64,000 bases of DNA. Source: Rotaria sordida (taxonomy: Eukaryota > Rotifera > Eurotatoria > Philodinida > Philodinidae). The DNA lies in NCBI GenBank assembly GCA_905250125.1, contig CAJNOL010000069.1:124001-188000 (forward strand). The letters run 5' to 3'. The notes under the pieces are model-generated. The model ran no database searches, had not been told where the DNA came from, and saw nothing but the letters and a program-made list of their open reading frames with translations. The translations under genes and the position numbers were made by a program. This document shows, in pieces, positions 11,524 through 23,600 of the stretch; the stretch's first letter is position 1, and each line of letters opens with the position of its first letter.

Positions 11524-13782
11524 TTTGCTTTTTTTGCTTGTTGTGTATAAGAAATAAAAGTAAATCTAAACTGACATAGAAGATGACATTCTACATTGAA
11601 AATTATCTTATAATAATCGAAAGAAGAACGCTTTTCTTTTCTTCTTCCGTAATATACATTCTGGATGTTTCATGATCATTTTATGGTAAAAACTTAAAAC
11701 CAAAGAAAAAATTAGCCTTTCATTTTATTCGAATATTAGCGACATCTGAGTTTAGTACTTGAAGAGTCGAAAGATAAGATAGTTCGTCTAAAGTTTCATT
11801 CTTCAATATCATAGAAAGCAGTTAAAGGGAATCTAATGTACACAGAAGAAGAAAAAAATGTTATCGATTACATGAAGCTTTGATTGCTCTTTAGAAATTT
11901 ATTTATAGAAAGCATGGATGATGATTCTTTTTTTCTGAATTATAAACCAGTGATAATAAGTTCGACAATCTTTGTTGAATATTTTAGTCACATAATCCAT
12001 AAATATGATACTTTAAAGTGTATAATCTTTGATTTTTGTTTTCAAAGAGTTTGATATTATTAGTTGCATAGGTGATATGTGCATTAGTAATGCAAAAATT
12101 ATGAATCATTGCATTCGATCAACATTTTTTAATATATGTTTGAAGGTTAATTTTTAATCGATAAACTGTGTTTAGGAGTCATGAATGAGTCAAAATAGAA
12201 TTTTCACGTATTCAAAAGACAAGAGTCATATATTACTTTGCGTACTTGATGACAATTCACGCGTATTCAAATGTTTGCTGGAAGCGTTAAAATCATACTT
12301 GATTTTCATGTGTGTATTATTTTTAGTATCCTCATGATGTAATGACTATTTTTAGCCTATACTACAAAATGCAAAAAAAATGGGAGTCCGATTCTCCTTT
12401 CTCTAAAGTTGATTGATGAGTAAGTATCACTAATTTTTACTCTATCGTAATCACGCTATGGCATGGCATAATGATTAATTTTTTCTGAAATTTGTGACAA
12501 ACTTTCTTTATTTTAACTCTCATCACAGTGTACATTTTTCGCATTACAGACGTACATGTAACTTTCGTTCGCGGAAATGGTTTTCTTTTGTTCAGAAGTG
12601 ATTGCATATCATTACAAAAAAAAAATTCACTTTAGGAAAACAAACAATTTTTTGTTGAAAAACATCTGAGAGCAATCACTGCTCGCATTTTTTTCAAGTA
12701 AATTTTTTTGATGAGAAAATATTTTGCATCATACATCATTCGATATGGTTTCGCGCATTAATTCTGAATATACCATTGTTGTACAATGAAAACTTTTCTA
12801 GACGGTAAAAATGGGACCTATCTGGAGAACGATGATTTCTTGAAAAAATCATTCCTAAGTCCAGGAACGTTTGTGGTAACTGTTATTGATAGAGCTTAGA
12901 TAGACGAATACTTTGACAAAATTTGAGTGAATCTAGATCATGGCTAGGGATGACATGCTCATTTTACTAAGCTCAGCCTTTTGAAAAATCACTACAGAGA
13001 CATTGCTACTTTTTCTTAAACATAAGCTCAAATTTATAGGTTTTTGTTTACGAGTCGATAGAGGATACTAAGCCAGCTTCGAATAGACGCTACTTTTGCT
13101 TATGCGTTGACTGAATCTTATGCAAAAACTTCATTTTTTTATGACAGGTGTTTTCAAGCTTAGTTTTGATTGGCAGACTTTCCATTCTACTTGGCATACG
13201 TAACAAAGCTTTTATATCAACAGATAGAACATGTCTGGAAATATATTTACTACTATTTAAATTGATGAAAACTGAATGCACACTGTACCTCTCCCTCTCT
13301 TTCAAAAAACAAACCAGAGCGCTTCATAGGAAATTTCTGTTTTCTCTAGCAAATATAACTAAAAGTTCGATAGACCATAGTAGAAGGTCTGTGATCTTCC
13401 AATATGCAAGGAAGGTTTGGTTGGATTGAAAAAACTAAGCTCACGTAGCGTATGAATTAATTAAAACAATGATTTAATAGATATCGAGTATTCGTGATAA
13501 ATCTAAAATCGATAGATTGCATTTTTATGTTGAGAGATAGTTGTCCAAATTATATAAATATCGTATCGATGTGAAAATAATTTCAATAGTGTAGAGTTTT
13601 TGATTATTTTCTTTTCCTTCAAATATTTTTATCTCTGAATGTTACACTTCAATTGATGAAACATTCATTGACTCATTTCAAATTGTAATTGATTACGCAT
13701 TCTAAAATTATGACTTTCTTTTAAACAATATTCTCTTTTTATGAATCATTTCAAAAAATGATTAAAAATTTTTATTTTATTT
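11524..13782. other. Intergenic, 2.3 kb, upstream of ANKFY1
   Basis: Lies between the ANKFY1 start and the stop of the next minus-strand gene. It should contain the ANKFY1 promoter. Open frames here (for example 13090-13305 and 13148-13429 on opposite strands) have no family features and look accidental. No recognisable element apart from the short word shared with 8675-8688. Confidence 0.5.
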
Positions 13783-15878
13783 TTAATATCGAAAATATGC
13801 ATATGGATAATAGGTATTAACACCTGCAACATAAGGTGTTCCGGTAGGATATAGATTGGTTGGTGCGGACATATACATCTTCGGTTGTTGATAAAATAAT
13901 TGTTGGCCTGTATAATAATTGGGCTGTTGCAAAGCATATCCATTTGAAGATACAGTAGACGTTGGAACTGGAGTTGCACTAGTAATAGGCGGTGCCGGTG
14001 ATGGTATTGAAGGTGGTACTTCAGTGGTTGATGTACGAACTTCAAATGTACGAATTCGATCATTTCCAGATGAGTTTAAATCATTATCTGGTGTATTTCG
14101 ACCACGTCGATCAATAATAATTATACGTTCTTTCATTGGTGATGATGTTGATTGTCTTGAACTTGATTGCTGTTTATCAACAACTTTGACTAAATCATGT
14201 ATTGTTTCTCTATCTATTTCTGTATCTGGTGTCGTATATATTCTTCGTGTTGTTACCATTTGTTTATTATTATCATCATCTTCATCACTGCTTGATTTTA
14301 ATATTGATTTTTTTGTATTAAACTGATTATTAGGATATTTATTTATGTTTGGATCTGTAGATGATGAAGCAGATTTATCATTAATAACACGAACTCGAAT
14401 TTTTTCTGTACCACTATCTGCTAAATAATTTAATGAATCATTACTTGCTGAACGAGATAATCCATGTGAATGTAAATCTTCACCTGTTGATGAACGACGT
14501 ATTTTTGGAATATTATTAGTAGATGAATGTTCTTTTACGGTTTGCATTGGCTTCGAAACTTGTTGTTGATAATAAGCAGCATGTGAACGAGGCATTGTTG
14601 CATATGGATTCATATAAGACCAACCTATATGTGGAGGTTGATGAGAAGTAGGAAAAACATTACCCGATTGTTGTGTTTGTTTATTTGATTGTTGTTGATA
14701 TTGACCTTGTGGATAATTACCATGTGAAGGATTTTCGGGATTTCTTGTTGGTTTTGATGGAAATGGTGCAATAGGTGATGTTGGTGTTGAAGGTTCAGGA
14801 GGCGGTGGAGGTGGAGGTGGAGGTTGCTTTTGTTTAATAAAAGTTGAATAAGCTTCTTTGTAACGTTTGTCATACAGATGATTGATTGGATTAGGATAAG
14901 GTGCACTTGGATTGTGAGAAACATTAAAAATAGGAAATTCATGTGGTGATGGATCAGGGCCCTTCTTTTTTTGAATAAAAATTCAATATATAAGAATATA
15001 TGAAATATTTTTATTCAGTGACTTCCAAAATTATTTGACGAGGTTTATTTTCAAGTTTTTTCCACGGTTGTAAAGACTAATAAAAATTCAAATAGTGATC
15101 TGTGAAGAGAATTTTATTTCTAACATGAGTTTTCGAAGATGAGAATGATTGCTAGTTTTCCAAAAATACAGATCTTTGAACAACCAAAACCGAAGTTTTT
15201 TAGTTCTTGGAATTCTGTCTGAATTTTCCAAAATAAAATATCTTTCAGCTCTCTACGGAATCTTTTGCCCTCAATACATCAACCATATAGAAGGCACAAA
15301 AATTATGTTTTCATACGAAATAGCAGAAAAAACCAACTTTTGTACCTTCTTTAAAGCTAATCTATCTTGGTCAAAATGACGCGTCATAGCGAGCTGGAAG
15401 ACATTTTTTGTTGTAGAGAGTTATTTGTTCTATCATTTTATACAATTAAAATAGAATTCTAAAAACTAAAAAACTTAGTTTTTCAGAATCCTTGAAAAAC
15501 TAGCAATTATTTTCATCTTTAAAAATTCGTATTAAAAATAAAATTCTCTACAGAAATCATTATTTTTGGATTCTTGGTAGCATTTACAGCAATGGAAAAA
15601 AATGGAGAATAATTTTGAGAGTCACTCTATTTATATATATATATATAGAATACCTGGTTACGAATTTCATATTTCATTCGTGCTACAAGTCCTTCTAATT
15701 TTGCTGCTAAAATATCCGAATCAACAATTTGACCTGAATGTTGAAGTTCTTCAGAAATCATTTGTGCTTCTTCACTTAAAACTTGTGTTAAGCGAGCTAT
15801 TGTATCCGTATCAAAACCAGCTAATTTTCGAGCGACCAGATCAACCGCTTTTGATATCATGAAATTATACTTAGGCAT
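13783..15878 (-). CDS. Unrecognised low-complexity protein with a short conserved-looking N-terminus
   Basis: Two exons: 15654-15878 and 13783 to about 14961. The first 75 residues (start MPKYNFMISKAVDLVARKL) are compact and probably helical. The second exon encodes about 390 residues that look disordered: a run of nine or so prolines after IKQKQ, Q-rich and S/T-rich stretches, an acidic patch (SSSDEDDDNN) and a Tyr/Pro/Gly-rich tail ending YYPYAYFRY. No family is recognised. The 3' splice site of the intron is weak by eye (an A-rich run before AAG), so the first one or two residues of exon 2 are uncertain. The intron is about 690 bp and contains a palindrome. Expressed protein is likely because both exons keep an open frame with ordinary codon use. 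Confidence 0.7.
15085..15568. repeat. Imperfect palindrome in an intron
   Basis: Arms at about 15085-15250 and 15400-15568 are inverted copies: AGAGAATTTTATTTC with GATTGCTAGTTTTCCAA on the left is mirrored by TTGAAAAACTAGCAATTA with AAATAAAATTCTCTACAG on the right. Spacer is about 150 bp. No transposase, no clear target duplication. Confidence 0.75.
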
Positions 15879-16718
15879 TATATCTTGATGCGTTAGTTAT
15901 ATAAAAATAAACAAAAAAAAAGGTAAACAAAATAAAAAGAATCTATTGAAAATAGAAAAGCGACATAGATACATATACGTATTAATGATAACGATAAAGC
16001 AATGTGATCTGAATACATTGATGTGTTACCTCCTACCTTAACTACTAATATTGTATTCTTTTCTTTTTTCTTTCGCTGATTATTACACAAAAATTTTTGG
16101 ATTCGTCTAAAAAGAATACATTAATATTTTATTTACTCATATGAGACGCTAACGTGCATATTCTTATTAATAAGAAAACGAAATATTCTTCACGGATGCG
16201 TCATACTAATAACTAATACGTATTTGATTATGTTGACTTTTTTTATTTTTCAATCGATTTGATATAGATGTTAATAGTTTCGAAATAAGCATGCTATTTG
16301 ATGAGAAATTGTAATTTTTTTTTTGCTCTCTTTTTTTGTTTTTCACGAATATAAAAATGTTCGAATTATAAAGCAAATAAAATTCATACGATTCAACATC
16401 AACTAGTAATGACATCTGTATGTTCTTTTACATTATTTTTTTTTGCACTAAATGGACGCTGTTGCTTAGAGGAAACATAGCTTGATACGATTGGATTGAG
16501 TAATTGAACGAAAACTTAATGATCTTTTTCTTTCAGTCTAAGTACGTACAAACTAATATCTTATTTTCATCTAAGAAATTGACAAGTTTTTCTTTGTTTA
16601 TATCATAACAAAAATAAAATTAAGATCTTCTAAATCCTAATAAAACATTTATACACATATAATTAGTATCAACATTCATTTTTTTTAGATATTACTTATT
16701 CTAATTATCATCTTCATA
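15879..16718. promoter_or_regulatory. Shared upstream region of two divergent genes
   Basis: 840 bp separate the start of the unrecognised minus-strand gene from the start of elongin B on the plus strand, so both promoters must lie here. I could not identify a specific factor site. Small open frames here are AT-rich and not credible. Confidence 0.4.
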
Positions 16719-17616
16719 ATGGATGTATTTATGATGATTCGTCGACAAAAACTTACACTCTTTATTGATGCTAAAGAATCATCAACAGTTCTTGAATTAA
16801 AAAAAATGATTGAAGGTATAACAAAAGTACCATCAAATAATATACGTTTAATAGTTGATTCAACAAAACAACCAATGGATGATGATAATCAAACACTTGC
16901 TGATTGTGGATTATCAGGAGCTGTAGCTAAGGCCTATTCTCCTACTCTTCTTTATTTATGTTACCGTAAGACTGGTAATGAAAATGAATGGGAACCAATT
17001 GACGTTGCTGAATTGTAAGCTTTTATTTTTTTGAATTTTCATGATTGAAATCGTTAGAAAATGAACATAAAAACCGTTATTTATACTACAGAGCTTGAAT
17101 GATAATAAGGATATGAATAATATAATTGATGAATTTCTAGTATTTGATTATAAAAATATTTAATGAGAAATGATTTATTTATTAATGTCAATTGTCGCTG
17201 TACTATGCGACAGTTATTGATTAATTTTCATTTCAACCAATCTTCAAACAAAACAAATTTCACATAATATAAAAGAAAAAAATCTTTTATATTTAACAGA
17301 ATATCAATAAAAATTTTATCTTAAATTTTCGTCGAGAAAAAAAACGAAGTGTTTTAGTTCAAAAATACCCTTCATCTTTCTTTCAAGCCATCAGCTTTTT
17401 CTAAAATCCTCAATTCACTTCTCTAGAACGAATAACTGATAGTGAGATCTAATATTAACACTTATCCTTAAAAAAAAAGAAATCTCGGCTAATAGAAATA
17501 CGCTTTTTCTTTAATCAATTTGATTTTGTTTTTTTAGGAGTACGCCACCACCATTGCCTGATGTATTTAACAAACCGGACGATGATAAAAAAGACAATAC
17601 TCAAATTGCTTCTTAA
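16719..17616 (+). CDS. ELOB: Elongin B
   Basis: Ubiquitin-like subunit that pairs with elongin C in cullin-RING E3 ligases (VHL and SOCS-box adaptors) and in the elongin transcription factor. Exons 16719-17014 and 17538-17616, joined in phase. The start MDVFMMIRRQKLTLF and DAKESSTVLELKKMIEGI match the family's first strand and helix, LADCGLSGAVAKAYSP matches the central part, and STPPPLPDV matches the C-terminal SPPELPDV motif. Predicted length about 124 residues against about 118 in mammals. The ATG is the conserved family start. Confidence 0.96.
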
Positions 17617-18135
17617 AATAACAACATACAAATAATTATATAACAATTAAATATAGACACACATATAGGGAGTGCTTTTCTTCTTATAGCTTTTCTTTCT
17701 TTTCTTTTTGTCATGCACATGATAACGTTTTTTCGTTTTGTTCTTATGCGTTATTTCACTCTCTATTTGTGTATAAACTTTTTCGTCTTGTTGTTTCATC
17801 ATTATTAAAAAAGTAAAAATCCTTTTCTGTTTTTTTTCCTGTTTTCCTAATGCAACAAATATGAATTAAGATAGTGTTTTGATTTCACACAAATGCAATC
17901 ATTTAGAATACGTTGTTTTTTTTTTTTATTAGTTTTTCGTTTTTTTGTTACAGAAATGCAGTATTCAAGATGGAATGACATTGAACGAGAGAAAAAAAAG
18001 AGAAGTAAATGAGAAGATATGACTAGAACGAGTAGGGTCATTTCAAACAACGATGAAAACAAGAAAAAAAAGGTTTAATAGGAAATAAAAATATTTATAT
18101 CATAAATAAAATAATAAATAAAGAGGCAAAAATGA
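17617..18135. other. Convergent 3' ends of ELOB and VAT1
   Basis: About 520 bp between two stop codons facing each other. It must hold both 3' UTRs. T-rich runs occur; no gene seen. Confidence 0.5.
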
Positions 18136-19836
18136 TTATTGATTAGATGATGAACTTTGACGCAAATCTTCAGGATCCTTATCATCATCATCATCATCAG
18201 GGCCAGATGTTGAGCTTGAATCTTGATGTCCAGATGTGCTACCTACTTTAACCTAAACAAGAGAAAATATTTATTTGAGAAATTCATTTTTATTTTAGTT
18301 CTTTTTTTACTTTTTTCACTTTCTCTGCTTTTGCATTGACAAATGGTTCGATTACTACTTTACCAATATTTTTACGATCAATTAGTTTGCCAAGAGCATT
18401 ATTTATCTGTATAATAAAAACAATTATATATGTATATATATGTATATGAAAAAAAATATACGTCTTCGAATGTAAATACACTATCAACAACTGGTTTTAT
18501 TTTTCCTTCTTTATAAAGTATAAATACTTTATGCATTATGTCACATAAATAACGACGTGTTTCATTTGAACCACGTTGGAGTAATTGAATTAAATTGAAA
18601 CCATGAATAGATTTGCTATCTTGAAATAAACGTAAACAACTTACTTTATCATTTTGCCACCACTAAATGATCAAGAAAAAAAAGAATTCTATTAAAAAAA
18701 ACAAAAAAATATTATAAAATCCATACATTAGTCATTCCTTTAGTAATACCAAATAAATTTTTAACGTCCCAAGTGAGTACACTTGATGTTCCATACATAA
18801 CATATTTTCCATTAAATTTAAGTAATCCAAGACCACGTTCACAATCATCACCTGCCATACAATCAAGAATAAGATCAACACCTTCAGGTGATATTCTAAA
18901 ACAGACATATATATAAATTCATAAATAAATAAAAATTTCTTATTTTATTTACTTTTTAATATCTTCTGTATAATCAATATCATGTTCAAATAAATAATGT
19001 ATATGAGCTCGAAGTACATCAAATTTATGTGGACTAGCTGTTGCCAAAATTGTTAAATTAGGCACGAGTTTTGATAGTTGTGTTAATGCAACTATAAAAA
19101 AAAAGCTTTTTTTTTTTCGTTTTGTTTTTTTAAATATGTATAAATTAAATAATAAAAATAAATAAAAAAACTTACCCCCAACACCACCACCAGCTGAATG
19201 AAATAATAATGTTTGACCTGATCTTATATTTCCAATTTCAAATAATAATATATAAGCAGTAAGATAAGCTATTGGAAGTACAGCTGCTTCACGAAATGAC
19301 ATTTCTTTTGGAATTTTAAATACGAAATCTTTTTTTACAACTATTTGTTCAGCCCAAGCTGTAAAACGTGTTATTACAAGAACACGATCACCTCGCTATA
19401 ATAAAATAAAATTCAATGATACCAAATAAAAAAAAAACCAAAAACAAAAACAATTTATAAATCTTTTAATCTTACATCGACATGTGTTACATTTGTTCCA
19501 ATATCAAGTATTTCACCACTACATTCAAAGCCAGGAATAAATGGAGGTCGTGGAGTATCTTCTAATAGTGCGTAACGCACAAGTACATCATTAAAATTAA
19601 TTCCACTAAAAGGCAAAAAACAACACATATTTAAGCATTTTTAATTTTGTTTAATATAAGAATTCTATTGATTACCATGCTTTGACAGCAATTAATACTT
19701 CACCATCACCAGGTGGTGGTGGTTTTGGTATTGTTGTAACTTTAAGTTCACGTTTTCCAGTAAATGCTTGTTGTACAATAATACATTTAATATCAGCAGA
19801 TGTATTTGCAGTTGTCATATTTTCATTACTAGTCAT
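18136..19836 (-). CDS. VAT1: VAT1-like zinc-containing-type alcohol dehydrogenase / quinone reductase
   Basis: Member of the medium-chain reductase family related to synaptic vesicle membrane protein VAT-1. The first exon is 19676-19836. It carries the GroES-like fold start (RELKVTTIPKPPPPGDGEV), CGINFNDVLVRY, PGFECSGEI, a TAWAEQ segment, EAAVLPIAYLTAYILLF, then the Rossmann signature HSAGGGVGVALTQL, DLILDCMAGDD, GKYVMYGTSS, and near the end IGKVVIEP. The C-terminal tail is charged and low-complexity (a run of six or more Asp) and is not conserved. The usual structural zinc cysteine cluster of alcohol dehydrogenases is absent, as in the quinone reductase branch. VAT1 rather than VAT1L is chosen only by overall resemblance. 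Confidence 0.88.
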
Positions 19837-20697
19837 ATTATGTCTTGGAAAAAAGAAGATATTTTTTGTATATGGCTACGTGTTGTTTTTTTTATTATTC
19901 ACATCTATTGGCGATGTAAATGAATGAACATGATCATTGTCACCTCGGTCTCTCGTTCGCTACTTGTTTTCTCTTGGTTTTTTTTTCTCTTTCTCGTTCT
20001 TATTTCACTAGTTCTATGTGATGTTATTCTTGACGATAGTGTAGCGTATGTGAGTGAGCAGTTTTATTTATCCGACGATGCGATTACTTGCTCTCTCTCT
20101 TTCTACTATTTTTTTCGCAGTCCTCGATTTTTTTTTCCTCTCATATATATATATATATATTCGGTGGTGAAAATACAACGACTAGTCATTGTCATCGTCG
20201 TTGTTTTTTTTGCGTCGACATACACCGAAAGCAAGGAACAAGGCAAAGAATTCAAGGCTATTTTATCGAGATAGGAATGAACTCTTATTTTCTTTTCTCT
20301 CGGTTTTTTTCTTCTGTTCTCGTCGTCGTCTATACAACTAGCGTAAACAACAACAGAAAGACATTGTAAAAAAAAAAAAAGAATGTAGTTCATCTTCATC
20401 ATCATCACGAGATCTTTTTTTTTTCTTTCCCACAATTGTAATAACGGAAGAGAGAGCAGCAGTAGAATTTCCGTGCACATTCCCATCATCATCGAGATCA
20501 TTGCCTATACAGCCAGACAAGCAAGTCAATCATTCTATTTGTCCAATTAATTGCGAAGACAGAATGACATTCGATCATCGGCTTTGTTGGGAAAAACCCA
20601 AAAAAAAAAGAAATTCATACAGAAAAAAAATAATAATAATAAAGGAAAAACAATTATCACTGCTTTATATAGAATAGAAAATCGTTTTGTCTATTAT
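19837..20697. other. Intergenic between VAT1 start and CFAP221 stop
   Basis: 860 bp, holding the VAT1 promoter and the CFAP221 3' UTR. Contains CAT/ATG-type simple sequence around 20390-20500 and an (AT)n run near 20145-20160. Overlapping frames on both strands are products of that simple sequence. Confidence 0.5.
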
Positions 20698-23600
20698 CTA
20701 TTGAGATGGCTCGATTAATATCGTTTGTTGTTGTTGTGGTTGTGGCTGTGTTTGCTGTTGTTGATCAGATAATAATGATAGATCAATCCGTGATGTAGCA
20801 TGATATTTTTCCATACGTTTATTCACTTTGTCACTCAGTTGACCAAATTTTTTTCGTTGAAAATAATCAAGTTCTTGTTCCCGCCGTGCTCTATAATTAT
20901 CAAACACATCATGAAATATATATTCTATTAATAAAAAAAAATTAACTTACCGAGATTCTCGACCATATATTGAAAGTAATGCGTTCGGTTCCAGTAATTT
21001 ATCACCATAAGGAAATACACTAAATAAACAAACAAACATTCATTTTAATAAAATATTTCAAAATAAAAAAAACAAAAAAAAAAAACTATATATATATATA
21101 TATGTAGAAACATTTTCAATTATTTTATATAAATAATTCTAATTGACTTTGTTTCAAATAAGTGTTTTAATGAAAAAAATCACACGTGTTAAACCTACTT
21201 TAATGAAGATACCGCCGTTTTTTTTCTCTTAAACATAGCACTATTTCACGGAGTATATTTATTTAAAAAAAAACTATTGTTTTCCTGTAAAACTTACTCT
21301 TGTTTTGCATTTAATGTTGTTTCAAAATGTGTTTCAAGAAATTCAGCACGAATCATTTCTGGTGTAAGAATAAGTTTTGTTTCTTCATTCATTTCACTAT
21401 TTAAAATAAAAAAAAAGAAAGTCAAAGAAATCATTTAATTCATCTACATACTTATCTAAAAGTTGACTACGATCAGATGGAGGCATTTCATTGAGAAGTA
21501 ATGGTAAATTTGTTGGTAAAATATCTTCAGAAAATGGATCATTCCTAATAAAATCAAATATTTAAAAAGATTATTACATAATTAGAATTTTTCTAATCCT
21601 ATTGAGAGAAAGCAGAACAAAAATCTAATCGTATTAAGTGATTAATAATTCTTATATTAAGACTATTTGCTTTTTTCTCTTATCGTTAAAAAAAATATTT
21701 TTCAGTGAATATTATATGAAGAAAAAAGTCTTTAACTAACCATCTTGGAAGCCAAACATTTGACATAGTAGGTACTTGAGCAAGAGCAGAAAGACCTGTA
21801 CTACTCATATTTTTCCATATCATTGTTCCTTGAATAATATCCTTTTGTTTTTTTATTTGTAAAAAAGAAAAAAACATTATATAACAATTATATTTATTCA
21901 TTTATATTATTAAATCTCACTTCTCGATCAAGATATCGATTTGTTAATGAATATCCAGGTCGTTCAAGTAATGGTATAGGACAAATAGCATTATCTACAT
22001 CAATAGCTGAATATGGCAGTGGAGTTTCATATGTCATTACTCCTGGTGTTGGATTCTTAATGAAAAAAAGAAAAAAAGAAATAAAATTTTATACAATATA
22101 AAAACTTACAAAAACAGTAAGAGGATGATAAATAGGTGCTTTAAGAAGAGATGATGGAATTGTTGGATTAATTATCATCGGTTTTTCAGATGTTTGTATA
22201 GAACTTATTAATGTTCGATCAATTGATGTTTCATCTAATTTAATTAATTCATCTTCAGCTCCAATACGTAATGATCTAGCAAGTTTATATGTTGTATAAT
22301 CATATCGAATATATGATGAATCAATTGTTTGATAATTAAGTAATTTATATTGTTTGGGTACTGTTAATGGCATTACAGGTAATACATAACGATGTTTAAA
22401 AGTTATTTGTGGTGCACTAACAGAATTAATAGCTTCAATATTCTAAAAAAAATGTATTAAAATACAAGAAAAAAAAGTAAAAAGAATTTTTTTTTTAAAC
22501 TTATTATGATTACATTTGAATTATCTTGTTCATCTTCATCACTTCTTGGTAAATGCAATGTACCAATAGAACTATTTCGAATAATTAATAAATGACCATC
22601 TGTTTCTAATGTTTCACCACGTAGAGTTTTAAGATATTCATATCCAAATAGATAAATATCCTTATCTAAAAAGAAAAAAAAAACAAATTTCGATTTTTTT
22701 TATAATTAAATAAAATTATATTTTACTTACTAGTTTTATTTTCTTTAAAACTTTTAACAAATGTTTTAATAGCTTTAAGATGACGAGAAAGTCGTTGTTT
22801 AACAATGACCTATTATGAAAAAAAAAGCAATTTTCTTTGTTTATAGATTTTTATTTCTATTGAATTATACTTTTCTAGCTGCTTGAGAAAAACGATCAAG
22901 AACTTGTAAACGATTAAGCCAAAGATCATTTGTATGAAGATCAAATTTAGCATCAGTACGAATTTTCTATTGAAAAGAAAAAAAAATTTATGTTTGTTTT
23001 CTATTCAAATATAAACATTAAGATTTTTATTTTTATTTTACCATATCAAGTGATCGAATAGTACGTTGTTCAGAATATTTAACTGTATCTCGAATATATT
23101 CATCATCAGGTATTGGATGACCAATACGAATCTATATCAAATAAAAGATTTAGGAAAAAAAAAATTAAAGATAATATAAAATAACAAACTGAATATTCAT
23201 CCCAAGATATTTGTCTACTAGCAAGAATATTTTCACGTTCGGTTTGAGATAATGGATCAAAACCAAGTTTTGTTTGCCAACGAATTTTATTACGTTGTTC
23301 TTCATCTTCAATACGACTAACATCTTGTAAAAAAATTGTTTCCTACATAAAATAAATTAAATAATCTATTTAATATATTTATTCGTTTAATAATAATCTT
23401 ATTCTTATTTTTTTTTTGTGAAAACTTCATATTCTTGAATACGAAAGTTGAGATCATTTATATATATATAAACCCTCCCTCTACAGAATAGAAGTCCATT
23501 GTGTACAACCTGAGTACAAAAAAACCCGATCTATGAAATTGGATAGATGAGTTCATTGCTTTTTACTATTTTATCATTTTGAGATAGCCGTCGGAGAACT

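Noticed and set aside
13919-14326. 135-codon plus-strand frame
   Set aside because: It is the complement of the Ser/Asp-rich coding exon of the minus-strand gene at 13783-15878.
19924-20501. Overlapping frames on both strands upstream of VAT1
   Set aside because: Products of simple sequence and T-rich runs with no start context or family feature.
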